From Reticulitermes lucifugus (Eukaryota > Arthropoda > Insecta > Blattodea > Rhinotermitidae), in the NCBI GenBank assembly GCA_026260175.1, contig JAKCWW010000089.1, forward strand, positions 86,706-150,705: a DNA stretch of 64,000 nt, given 5' to 3'. The notes below the pieces were generated by a model, which ran no database searches, was not told where the DNA came from, and saw nothing but the letters and a program-made list of their open reading frames with translations. The position numbers were made by a program, and so were the translations under genes. Below, piece after piece: positions 38,964-50,455 of this stretch (the stretch's first letter is position 1; each line of letters begins with the position of its first letter).

Positions 38964-39649
38964 TTCGATTTAAAACTTAAGAGATCCGATTAGTGTATCC
39001 TACAGGCCTTACCATCCTTCAGCAACACAGCTATTAGAAAGTGTGTGGGTTTTTATCCATTCGTTTTAGGAACTAAGAAACAGGAATAACTCAAAATTGT
39101 TCTTGCAGTGCATTGACTTCAGTTCAGATATAAAGTTAATGTGCTCTGTTATCAACTAAGATCAGTCATGTTATTTTTACGTATTATTTATATTAGAATA
39201 TTCTAGCAATTTTATTACCACCGACATGCTAAAGCAAATCTAATTTAAATTTAGGATAATTGTGCTGACAACAGTGAGGTATGTAAAAGCTAAAGTGAAG
39301 AGATAAGTACCTTCTGACGCAGTAGTATACAGTGAAAATTGTGATAGCTCTCTGAAGTCGAAGAACAGATTCAGACAGCTGTCAAAGCATCACTTGAAAA
39401 AATCCAACAGACACAAGCCTGTAGAACACGGAATAGCAAAGCTAAAGGATCAGACCTCTTCAAGGGGTTTGACACAAAATGGGGTGCAACTGAACGCCGT
39501 CAAAACACAGAGTTTCCAAAATAAACCCGTGTTCACAGAAAGATGACTTTGTGCCAACTTCCCCCTTCCCCGCAACACATACTTCTCACTAGCATGTGCG
39601 TGCATGTACTTTTCAATTTTATAATGATTTCCTAGTTTTGTTTTAGTCT

Positions 39650-39676
39650 GTATATATATATATATATATATATACG
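39650..39676. repeat. (TA)n microsatellite
   Basis: About a dozen TA units in a row. Confidence 0.95.
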
Positions 39677-39831
39677 TAATGTTTCGTGTAAGTTGCAAGA
39701 AATTTAATTTTCTGGATAAATTAAAGGCAGGAAGATTCTTGTCTAAATGAGCGGCTATAAGCTTGTCAGTTTAAATAGGAAACACAGCACACGTAACAAG
39801 AAAGGCATTGAACGTATAAACGTAATATTGA

Positions 39832-40235
39832 GGCGCTTTCGCGTAACGATTTTTGCCGTGCAAAAGAAATAAGTATTACATATTCTGAGTGTGTGTTGCC
39901 TTAGTTATCCAGCATGCAATGCGCATGCGCCGTATTTTATTGTCAACTATGGCCTGGCTGTCTGTACCATATTTATTCCACATTATCTCATAAACGGCAC
40001 GATTTTCGAAAAAAAGGTGTAGGACATAAAATCCGTGTTTTGATGTCCTCTACAAATTTGCCTGAAACATTTATCATTCTGAGAACAATTCAGCGAGGTG
40101 TTATCATAAAGGTACATAATTCTTCAGGTAAAGTTCCCGTTATTCTTGTCAGATTTTAATCAAACTTGAATTTTCTAGACATATTTTCGAAAAATCCTCA
40201 GATATAAAATTTCATCCAAATCCCCTGCTATTTGT
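39832..40235 (+). mobile_element. Microsatellite TIR family, copy 3, truncated
   Basis: It starts with a perfect GGCGCTTTCGC (39832-39842). An 81-codon frame at 39914-40159 shares SHKRHDFRKKG and ends KVPVILVRF as in copies 1 and 2. Similarity stops near 40235, before the GACA tract and the second terminal repeat. Orientation is opposite to copies 1 and 2. Confidence 0.8.
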
Positions 40236-40957
40236 AGGTCTATTATAGAATTGACGTTAAAATATTTATACTGACACGCTTTTGTAAATTTTATAGGTTA
40301 TATCTTGATTGTTGGGCATGTGATATTTTTGTATGTAGGACTATGGTTTGTGCAAATTATTACTTTATACGATTTACAGAAACTACACACTATGGAATGT
40401 AGGTTCCACCCAGTACGTAAGTCAGCACATGCAGATAAGAAATCAGATTTTTGATTCGTAAAATATGAAGGGAATTAAACATTTAGATGTGGATAGATGT
40501 TCTGGACATCGAAAAATCTGAACATATTAATATGATGGCATGAGAATTGTAACACGAATACCTATATTATGCACTATTTAATATTAATACTTTATATGCC
40601 TGTATTTCTACATAAAATTAAACTCTGGTTTTAACTAACAAACTTGCGGACTACGTAACCAATCAAACCTACTAATTGACAAAATGGCATTATGACTATG
40701 TAAGGTAACTGGAAGATTCAACACTTATAAAACAAAATCCTGAATTTTTCAAAGTTCTGAGCTTATTCATTTCAGGTACTACTTATTTTTCCGGTATTCA
40801 TCTGAATGTTATCTCCTTGGTTCTTCCAAGGCCTGAAATAATTCCCACACGACCACAGCTGCGTATGCATTTTATCCTCCCCATCTGAAATACAGCTCTT
40901 TGCAGCCTCTTTGCTATCACTTCTTTGAAAGCACTAGGTGACCTGTAACGAACAACA

Positions 40958-41166
40958 AACTCACTCACTCACTCACTTTCTCACTAACGCACTCACTCAC
41001 TCACTCGCTCGCTCTCATTCACTCTCTCTGTCTCACTCTCACTCATTCACTCTCTCTCGTTCTCTCACTCACTCTCTCACTCATTCACTCACTCACTTAG
41101 TCACTCTCTCACTCTCTCACTCACTCACTCACTCACTCGCTCTCTCACTCACTCACTCGCTCACTG
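40958..41166. repeat. (ACTC)n tract, about 200 bp
   Basis: ACTC units with interruptions (GCTC, TCTC, ATTC). The frame through it (Thr/Leu/Ser/His) is not a gene. Confidence 0.95.
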
Positions 41167-41851
41167 GCGCCGAGTGCTTATGGAGAACATAAACGTTCCT
41201 CAGTTATCCAAGAAATTCGCCGAATTTTATAGAATATGAAAGTTGAACTATGTGTAGTCTGAACAAAATATCGTCGGTAAGTATTTAGAATTTGAAATTC
41301 CAGTCCATCTGATTTCCCTTTGACTTTCCATAGCATAGCTTCAATTTCAACTAAGAGACAGTTGTACTTTCCGTTTGTTATAAACGTAAAAATAAGCGAG
41401 TATATCTCTCGTATACAAATGACGGCAACGAAGTTGACTGCCTTACCTACCCCGGCTTATTCTTATGGGAATCCGGCAGCACACTGAAGACGAGGTGAAC
41501 AGTGAAGCATGTTGTGCTACGGACATTGTACATCCACGCGGATCAATAGTCAAGTTGGATGTACGAATACTTTCTTCTTGGGGATTTATAACATTTTGTA
41601 CGTATGCAACCTGAATTCTTCATGAGACCCAAGTTCAGACATCCATTTTATACAGGCACAAGGTCGTTGGAAAATAATACACATGACTTCCCATGTTGGA
41701 TAACCAAAGGAAACTGAAATAGCAGCAGCCAGCTATGCGTTTTTCAGCGTTAATTTTGAATCGTGAAAATTCGTAAGGGTATATCGCAAAACTTTTTTTT
41801 TAGTCGTCCTCTTCTACCTACTCCGGTTTCCCGTTTCAGTGTCGAGGTTTG

Positions 41852-41914
41852 NNNNNNNNNNNNNNNNNNNNNNNNNNNNNNNNNNNNNNNNNNNNNNNNN
41901 NNNNNNNNNNNNNN
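41852..41914. other. Assembly gap (63 N)
   Basis: The right edge abuts a SINE B head, so the missing sequence probably contains the SINE body. Confidence 0.99.
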
Positions 41915-41985
41915 TTCGAACCCACGATCCTAGCAAGCGAGCGGCCGAAGACCCACGCCTTAGACCGCACGGCCACGCAAAACAT
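41915..41985 (-). mobile_element. SINE family B, head only
   Basis: The minus strand reads CGTGGCCGTGCGGTCTAAGG, GCTCGCTTGCTAGGATCGTG and GGGTTCGAA before the gap, matching the family B head at 27050-27120. Confidence 0.8.
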
Positions 41986-41989
41986 TCTT

Positions 41990-42635
41990 AAGGAAACAAA
42001 ATGATGAAATTCAAATTTGATTTATGCCCTAAGGGGAAATAATTAAAATTTACCTAAAAAAAGCAGCTACCTGTATTAATAATCACAATAAACAAACTGG
42101 CCATTTTAGTCCATTGTTTATCGGTTACTAGAGACTTTTATTTCTGTGGAAACTTTATAACATTCAAGACACAATTTTTTTTGCATATGAATTCAGTAAC
42201 CCCTGTGAGATTGACTTAAATATAAACTAAGTATCTGGCTCCGTAATTTGTTAAAAAGATACTGGTCTGACGACAGAGATTATGTAGCGTTGAATGGTGT
42301 GAGGAAATTGTGAGATACGAGCACCATAGCTAGCAACTTGGAAGAAATCAGTGGCGATGTATTTAAACCACTAACTTACTAGAAATTTGGCATGTTGAAG
42401 CTAAAACCCAAGATAAATCTCAGTAAGGAAAGGAACCGTGCACTTTCCCAACAGAAGACTAAATTTTTACCACCACACCGAGCTGATTTGTTGACGTAAT
42501 CTAGTTTATAAAACCTACATCAAAATACTTATATGTTGGTACCGCAATCAGGGTAGGGGTAGGGTAAAGAATACGGTCTTTGTATACTTAGTTTACTTTG
42601 AGTTTAAAAAAGGATTTTATTATTTTCCGATGAAT
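41990..42635. other. Intron sequence, nothing recognised
   Basis: AT-rich, with only short frames. Nothing that I can support. Confidence 0.5.
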
Positions 42636-42639
42636 CCGG

Positions 42640-42915
42640 AATGGAGCAGTCAGTATAGAGATTAAGCTACGGGCTGGGCAAAGGAGGAAGTATGGTTCAA
42701 TGCCCGACATGGCATGTGCAACAGAGTCTTTTCTCTAAAACGTCCAGATCGGTTCTGGACTTCACTCGGCCTCATATTCAATGGATATCGGGGACTTTTG
42801 CCAGGGATAAAGCGGACAGAACTTTATACTCACCACTTATCCTCATCTAGTGCAGAGGTTTAGAATGAGTGGGGTTGTAACTATACTAACCCTTCGCCTT
42901 TATGACGTCCCCAGT
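42640..42915 (+). mobile_element. SINE family C, most complete copy
   Basis: A tRNA-like head with TATGGTTCAATGCCCG (B box) is followed by CGTCCAGATCGGTTCTGGAC, CTCGGCCTCATATTCAATGG, CCAGGGATAAAGCGGACAG, CATCTAGTGCAGAGG, AGAATGAGTGGGGTTG and CTTCGCCTTTATGACG. Confidence 0.78.
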
Positions 42916-42919
42916 TACA

Positions 42920-45300
42920 CATTAACCAATTATTCATGTTTATACTCCTAAAAATCTTCTGACTGCATAAAAATGAACTACGATAAGTTCATTAGATTCC
43001 CTTCATTTGTTATATCACGCAGTTAGGCCCATTTACGGTCCCCGTTGCTGATTGTCTAAAGTGCTTAGAAAACACAAAGAGATGTTTTCATCTTTGTGAT
43101 TAAAAAGTTTTAACATAAACGAAGGGAAGGAGATAAAATGGAAGAATTAGTTTAAAATATGCCCCAATATAATTTTTTCCGCCATCTCCTATCTAGTAAT
43201 GAATTCTGAGGCGAAAGCCTGGGCGAAGCTTTTTTTATATATCCTGTTTGTCCAAAAACCCCTTTTTAGTGTACAGTGACCGCTGTAATCATGAGATCAG
43301 TTTGTTAAGGTCCGCTGTTTTTGGAAAAGTTTAGAGAATACGCTACTGTAACAATTCTTTAAAGACTGGCTTATTGAGTAAAATTCGTAAATCCTGTTGT
43401 GGAATTTCGGAATGTCCTGTTGTCCAATTACTCTGGACAGTGCCTTCTTTGAATCTTTAGAGATGTTTCCTTGTTGATGCAAATCTTCAAAGAATTGGCC
43501 TTGTTACAAACTTCAGGTTCTAAAGTGCACAGTACCCGGTTGTGTAAACTTACATATAATGGGTTTCAGTTGCATACCTTCACAGAATTGACTGTTATTT
43601 TAAGATTCCACAGAGAAGGCTGCTGTTGGGGATCGCTGGAGTATCGATGAGAATGCATGAGAATGCTTTCTATTTACCTCTCTTCGAAGTTGAAGAACTC
43701 AGATATAAAGTACAAATAATTATTCTACTAAAGAAATGCGTGTCTGCCGAATGCATCTAACTCAGCTTATAATTGTGTATATTTTCAAACCCTTAATTTA
43801 CTAGGATGAATTTGTCAGCTCAAAACAAAATTTCAAAGACCTGCTACAAAACACGCTTATCAAAGGTTTCTGAAAGCATTCACTTTGTGCGTGAAATGTA
43901 GTAAAATTTCTTGAAACAAACTTTCGGGTTTACTGTATATACATATTTAGCACCAAGTAACTGCACGTCTAAAAACTACAGACCTTACATTAACTCGCTG
44001 CTTAATCTCTGGAAATTAAACAGCGAGTTAATGCAATCTGTGGAGGTTAAGCGGAAAACTGATATAATGTGACTGTAATTTTTACATGTGAAATTATTTG
44101 GTATTAAATATGTAAAATACGACTATAGCATGGAATAGGTACAACATTGAATTTCGGGTTTGCATAGTAATACATGCATCTGTACAAGAGAAACTTAAAT
44201 TTATGAAGGAAAACATACTTCAACAGGTAAACTAAAATAATGAATGTAGAACTGGTGTTCTGTAGCAAGTGCACGTAATACGTACCTTACGCTGTCAAAC
44301 ATGTACGTAAACAATTTTTATAATTACATTCAGAGTTCTTGACTGTTAAAATACCCCTGGGAATTTATGTGATAAATTGATTCAAGTTTTACCTTAGAGT
44401 AACGCAACTTTCAACGAAGAATGGAAAGAATGACTACCTCAACGAAACGATTTACCTTACATTTATTGTGTTCCTCTCGATTTTCACAATCTGTCAATAA
44501 CAATAAAAAAAATGTACGAGGCGTCAAAAATTAATTTTTTGGGACTTTTTAAGGAAACCCACATTTTCTTCTTTTCGCTTTAAAAAAATAACGAACAAAT
44601 CTGAAAGCTAGTGTGGCATATTCATAATTTATTATTAATAAGTTATATTGTCTTTATGCTTATCAACTGTCAAGAGATCAATTTTTGTAACTCAGATAGT
44701 AATGTGAGTACATACATATATGCCTTATATAGCGCTCAGTACATTGGTTGCCCTTCACACACACACACACATTTTTTCTTCTTCCTGTTCCTTTTCCCTC
44801 CTTTCGAAACTTCAAGTTGCGGGTGATTGATGGTTTATTTTGTTGTGTCGGGGTGTAGAGATGGAGCGGGACGTGGGGGGGGGGAAGGGAACGTTCATGC
44901 GCTCAACTTCAGCCCGCCTGTCCGTCTTTCCGCCATTGACGGGGATAGGACCTGCTGTAGTGTACATTCCAAACCATCACAAGAGTACAGATCTTTGGTT
45001 GTACTGTTCATACCTTTTTCCACATCTCCAGCTGTGACCTTTATCGATACGGCTACGATGCACGGTTTAGCAGACACTTTGCCGGTTAGCACAGTTTCAA
45101 TGTAATTAATTTACTGTGACTCACCAGAAGCGGCAATAAATTTCTCTGCTGGTATGTCTCCAATTGCAAGTAGCTGAAAATTAAAACTGGTGTTTCACAC
45201 ACCGAAGCATCACAATGATCGGGAAGGTACAGTAGACTGTTCTTACAATTATGGCTGCTTTTGTGCTTAGCTATGCTCCACACAATGACGACCTAAGGGA
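42920..45300. other. Intron sequence with a hairpin and a G run
   Basis: It contains the hairpin at 43978-44041 (listed separately), a (CA)n at 44757-44770 and a run of ten G at 44875-44884. No gene was recognised. Confidence 0.5.
43978..44041 (-). other. Compact RNA hairpin candidate
   Basis: The arms CATTAACTCGCTGCTTAAT (43988-44006) and ATTAAACAGCGAGTTAATG (44015-44033) pair over 19 positions around an 8-base loop. Five more pairs (ACAGA with TCTGT) lie outside a small internal bulge. The single mismatch (44001/44020) becomes a G-U pair if the minus strand is transcribed, which is the Scr direction. Size suits a microRNA precursor, but it could equally be a relic of an inverted repeat. 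Confidence 0.6.
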
Positions 45301-45304
45301 AATT

Positions 45305-45545
45305 AGTTGTATGAAGACAGATTCTTAACCCCGACACTAGATAAAAGCAAGCGGTCAGCTTCACTTCCTGACTGCTTTAGCTCAGCGGTGAGAGCCCTCG
45401 GTAACCACTCAATAGGAGCCTGGGTGGCCTCTAAGTCAGGTGTAGGAGAGACAGAGAGGAGAAAAAACTGTGCCCTGATGGGAGTGAAACCAGAATTTCC
45501 TGGCCGCCCATTCCGTAGCATAGTCACTATACTGACTGCGCCATA
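45305..45545 (-). mobile_element. SINE family C-like copy
   Basis: The minus strand begins ATGGCGCAGTCAGTATAGTG, with TTCTGGTTTCACTCCC as a worn B box. Near its end it reads ATCTAGTGTCGGGGTTAAGA, matching the ATCTAGTGC..AGG..TAAGAATGAGTGG block of family C. Confidence 0.55.
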
Positions 45546-45599
45546 TTAGACTAACTTGTGTAGTGTAAAAAAATAAATAATCACAAAATCACTATTCTT

Positions 45600-45840
45600 T
45601 GCACATATATGCGAGATTTGAAGTATTCGCCGCGTTGATAAGATTACCGTCTTATAGGAGGCGATTCCGCGCAGTCTGTAGGCATTTACAGGAATTTCAC
45701 AGTAAAGTTTCGACTTTAATTTTCAGGTATAAGTTGGAAACAAAACTTGCTTCCGAAATATCGGCCAGTGTTTACAGTGATACATCGCAACAGACGGCTA
45801 CACTGACTATACATATTTGGCTAAGGCTGGCCTTTCTCTG
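45600..45840 (+). mobile_element. Dispersed insect repeat with RFEVFAA frame
   Basis: The frame ARFEVFAALIRL, later RRRFRAVCRHLQ, ASEISASVYSDTSQQTAT, resembles a peptide often predicted from an insect retroposon 3' region (RFEVFTAVKI...). It is probably related to the 32.9 kb repeat. It is not a host gene. Confidence 0.5.
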
Positions 45841-45849
45841 AAGTCACCT

Positions 45850-48735
45850 AGCACGTCAGGTACGTTGCGAAACGATCAGTAAGGGCTTCGGGTCAGCACT
45901 GCTCTTCCTGTTAGTCTGTGAGGTTGTGTGGTTTCTTTTACACGTGGTATATCTTTGTTGTCCAGTATTCGCCACCTAACATAAACCACTTATATGCTCA
46001 AAGGTTTTAAAACCTAAGGAATATTCGTCTTTATCACATTTATGTGAAAAATCCTTATGCTTAATTAAACACCAATTATACAAAATGTGGGGAGTGGTTA
46101 TATAGGATCCACAAATTTTTACTGCCTTTATTAGATGGATGTAAGTTGTCAGCATCGCGCCCCAACCGTTTACACCGAAGGAAAATATTCTCCGAACCTA
46201 GATCTGTAACTAGGGTTTTCAGCGCCTGAGGGAAAGCTACTTAACCTCACCCCCAGCTCCTCAAAGTGATAATGTTGTTAAACTTGGTACATATAAAGTA
46301 CATATAATATAAGCCTACATAATATGTAATATTGTACGTCTTTTAACTTTCTAAATTTAATTTTGCACACCTAATATATTGCACTTGGGGCCAGTGCCCA
46401 CTTGTCCCGCCTTTACTATATCTCTGTCACTACAATTTGGAATCCATAAAGTATCTTCACTATAAATACTATTCAAGAATATTATAATTATAAAAGATAG
46501 AGGCACAAACACAAGTATGTAAGCTGATTTCTGATCGGAGAGTCCTAGATTTAACTCAAGAGTAGATCACGTGGCATTGGTAGGGGAGATAAAGTTGTAG
46601 TGGAATTTCCTATTGTCACTTCTGTTTCCTCCGCTAAGTATCTTCTGGGATCAGAACAAGTGAAATGAAATTACTGTGGGATATGCTTACGAGCTGACTG
46701 TAAATATTTACTGATGTTCCATAGGAGCTCGCTGCTTCCATCGTCAAGGCGCAACTAGTCCAAGTTTACTGTACTTGTATTACTTGAGTCCTGATGATGA
46801 AATGAGCAAGCTTCTTCGAAGCATCAGTAATCATTTGCCATTGGGCACGGCATCATACTCCAGAAGACTCGAACCGTCACAACGCCGCCGCTCTAAGAGC
46901 TCAGCTTTCGTCTTTAGAATGATATTTTTTATTCTGACTTTCAGTCCTAACTTGTTGCTGTTTATCTTTCCTGCGCTAACCTTCTGAATAACCTCCTGAC
47001 ATTTCCAGTTCTCACGCTCCTATATATCGTGATTTAGAGCCCCACCAATTAAACCACATGTTTACAGATGCCGTTTTATCATTTATTGTACTTTGCTTCT
47101 TACGTGTATAGTTTCCAATTTTCAGAATTTCGTATGTACTTATTTATATATGTATGTATGTGTATGTATGTATCATCTGCCTCTCCACCTGTCTAACTGT
47201 CTTCCTGTCTGCCGGTCTGTCTGTCTCTCTGTCTATCTATCTATCTATCTATCTATCCATCCATCCATCCGCCTGTCTGTCTATGTATCTACCTATCCAT
47301 CCATGTATCCATATAGTCATACACTGACATAAACATATATCCTTATATCTATATATCCATACGTTCGTTCGACAGTCTGACCAGTTCTCCTTCCTTCTGT
47401 TTACCCCTATATCTGTCTGCCTAAAAAAACACGGAGTCATTTCCCAGAATACCGTAATCCTGATAAGTAGTTACGATTTACATTTTAACCATCAGGTCTC
47501 ATAATCATAACAATCGTAAACAGCACAACGTAGAAAGCCCTTTAGATGTTCCGGTTACATATACTGTAAATGTTCCCTTTCTGTTGCATGTCTCTGACAT
47601 CTCGTTCACAGCGGTTTGTGTATTGATAATGCAGCTACGGAATTCCGATGCGGCTTTTCAGTAGGCCTATAGTTTTTAAAGCAGGATGTTTTTATTTCAA
47701 GTACAGGAAGATAAAGATCGCAGTACTGGAAGCACAAAAAATCGAGTAAGTTCATGTCGACGAAATGCCATCATTTTGTACAGAAATGTGTGTATAGCGC
47801 TGGTTCTTGTTAACCATAGCGACAAGTTAACAAAACTGACTACATGGCCACAAGTGACATTTCCTGTGGGTAACAATTGCGTCTGCTCCTAGTGGGTCAG
47901 ATTTTACCGCATCATGCAGGCATGCCCCTAATAAACATTGCGTAGCGGAGGGAAAGAGGATGGAATTATAATGCAGTCCTGGTTTAATAGAGAATGAAAT
48001 ATTCATAATGCAAGTAATGTCCGTAAGTTCCTAGCGGGCTTGTCAAGCAATTTACCTGTACAAAACGGATTTTTTTTTTGCTACTCAGCTATAATGTTCG
48101 TCATTTTTAAAGCAAAATTGTTTGTAATATTCATGCTGGCATGGTAACCCTGAATCGTGAAAGATGCGTCAGTTTCTAATGTATAGATTTGTGCTAGAAT
48201 ATGTCCCCAGGACGTCACAAAAGCCGAGACAGTAATCAAATTACTCTGTGCCATGAAGCACTTCCAGAACGTTCCTCCGATTAAGCCTCAAAAGCACAGA
48301 AAATGACAGGCCCAGTAACACACAGGGATTGTTAACAAATCAGTACTTTTAGGTAGATACAGCTTGTCATCTCTTGTCGCAATAGCACATGTAGTTCAGC
48401 GTGAATCCTCCATGTAGCAAGCACTCAGCCAAACAACCACCCAACAAAACAACCCAATCAAATAACCAAATACATAATTAACTTATATCAATACTCAACC
48501 ATCAGGTACATCTGTATGTCATAGCTGTCAATATTAATGCATGCTTAAAAACGACATCGGTAAAGTGTAAAATTTGTAACATAACATACCGTGCTGTGAC
48601 TCTGGCTGTTGTTCGCGAAGGTCTGAACCCAGGCCAGTCCATGCAGCATTTGTGATGGAGAAACTGTTACTGGACAAAGTTCTTCTCCTTGTACTACGGT
48701 TCTCCTCTACTAACATCAGGATCCTTCCTTAAATA
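45850..48735. other. Intron sequence with simple repeats
   Basis: 47150-47290 carries (TATG), (CTGT), (CTAT) and (CCAT) units. CTGATGATGAAATGAGCAAG near 46790 looks like a retroposon end but is isolated. No gene was seen. Confidence 0.45.
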
Positions 48736-48739
48736 ACTA

Positions 48740-49080
48740 ACTCCATGGAGCAGAGTCCTTGCTGAGAAGCTGACAGGTCCTCAGCTAGTCAATAAATTCT
48801 CAGAATTTTATGAAAAGCGAAGGTTCATTACCGCAATCACAAGAGCACGCCACCTCTCCCTAACCTGAGCCAGATCAACATAGTTCATGCCCCCATCCCA
48901 CTTCTTGAAGATCCATTTTAATATTATCCTCCCATCTAGGCCTATGTTTTCCAAGTTGTCTCTTTCCCCTAGATCTCCTCACCAAAACCCTGTATGCACC
49001 TCTCCCGTCTTCCATACGTGCCACATACCTTACCCATCTCATTCTTCTTTACTTTATCACCCCAAAAACATTTGGTGAGT
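48740..49080 (-). mobile_element. LINE 3' end, best-preserved copy
   Basis: The minus strand gives [24 protein letters not shown], then WRALVIAVMNLRFS and a stop. The 3' UTR that follows, GACTAGCTGAGGACCTGTC and ACTCTGCTCCATGGAGTTAG, is shared with the 29.7 kb copy. This fixes the C-terminus and UTR of the LINE lineage seen five or more times here. The rest of the element is absent. Similar antisense-looking sequence may continue to about 49380. Confidence 0.8.
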
Positions 49081-49389
49081 AGGCCTACAAATCGTAAAGA
49101 TCCTCGTTACGTAGTCTTCTCCACTCCCTTGTTACCTTATCCTTCTGACGACCAAATCAGGGTCCTTCATTGCCTCCTCTATTTTCATCAACTTCCTAAT
49201 AGCCACAGTCCCTTTCATTGGAAATAAATAAATGTAGCTTATTTATTACCTTCCCACATCATTCTTGGCCTTCGAAGTGGGATCTTTCGAGGAAGCTTTC
49301 CACCAGAATTCTCTCCACATTCCTACCTTCTGAAGCACTAATTCTAATTCTCAGGACATGGTAGGGACCTAGTTTTCACTGTCCTAACA

Positions 49390-50455
49390 AAACATATGTG
49401 ATATGCATAAATCAGAAATATTCTTATCCTATGACAATACTTACGTCCTATTTTCAAAATGTAGTGTATTAAAAAACAATCACTTACATACAATTTAAAA
49501 GTTAAAGATCATCATTCTCATAAGATACACAGATTTTCTGCGAGAATGAAGATCGTTGATGTAACAGATATAATAGGTCTAAGAAAATGAACCCCTCATG
49601 ATTACACTTTGTCTTGTGGCTTACAAATGACGTAAGCAATTTAATGTAAATGTAAATTGCATATCTATATAGACAGGCAATACTGAAACTCTGGAATCGA
49701 TTCTGCGTATGTTATATCGAATTTCTAACCTTGTGCAGGATGTCAGGTTTTGAGCCTGGTGTGCCTGTTGTGTATGTTCAGATGAATTCCATGTCCGCTA
49801 CATAAATTAAACCATTTAAAAAAAAAGGACAATGTGACACTTAAAACGACCATGTAAATATTACCGTAAAGCAGCTTCAGTAATTACCATTAACAATCCC
49901 AGTCATGTTTTCATGCTAATTAATCTTAATTTAACGTGGAAAAGGAGCATAAAAAGGTTGACTACCTCTCTTTAATTCAGATCCGGTAATTACGATGACG
50001 TTATCTACACAAAGTCCATTTAGCAAAGAAAAATGTTATCCCACCTGTAGTGATGTTTATTTTTAGAAGCCAAAGTTCGAGCCATAACCGTATTCTTTAG
50101 ACAGTAGTTGGAACTCAGTATCTGTGACTCCATTATTTCATTTCACATCTGCATTTTTTTGCAACACGTAATAAGGAAAAAAATTATTTGAGCGCGTGTT
50201 TATTTGAACAGATCATTTGTTTGTAATGGTTGGACTACAACGGACCTCTTGAGCCATTGAATTTGCACTACGACACTTCCTATAGAAAAGCATATCACGT
50301 AATTCTTCATTGGTCATTTCTGTATTAGTAAGCAGGTCTATAAAATGGACTACGCTGGGATCCATTATACGCGAAAACGGCTTAATTGCTCTTAAGCTAA
50401 ACCTTTTGAAAGTTAAATATAAATACATATATATTTATATTTATGTGTAAGTACA
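49390..50455. other. Intron sequence, nothing recognised
   Basis: AT-rich. A 71-codon minus-strand frame at 50213-50428 shows no known motif. Confidence 0.5.

Noticed and set aside
40938-41192. An 84-codon frame rich in Ser, Leu, Thr and His
   Set aside because: It is the (ACTC)n repeat read as codons.
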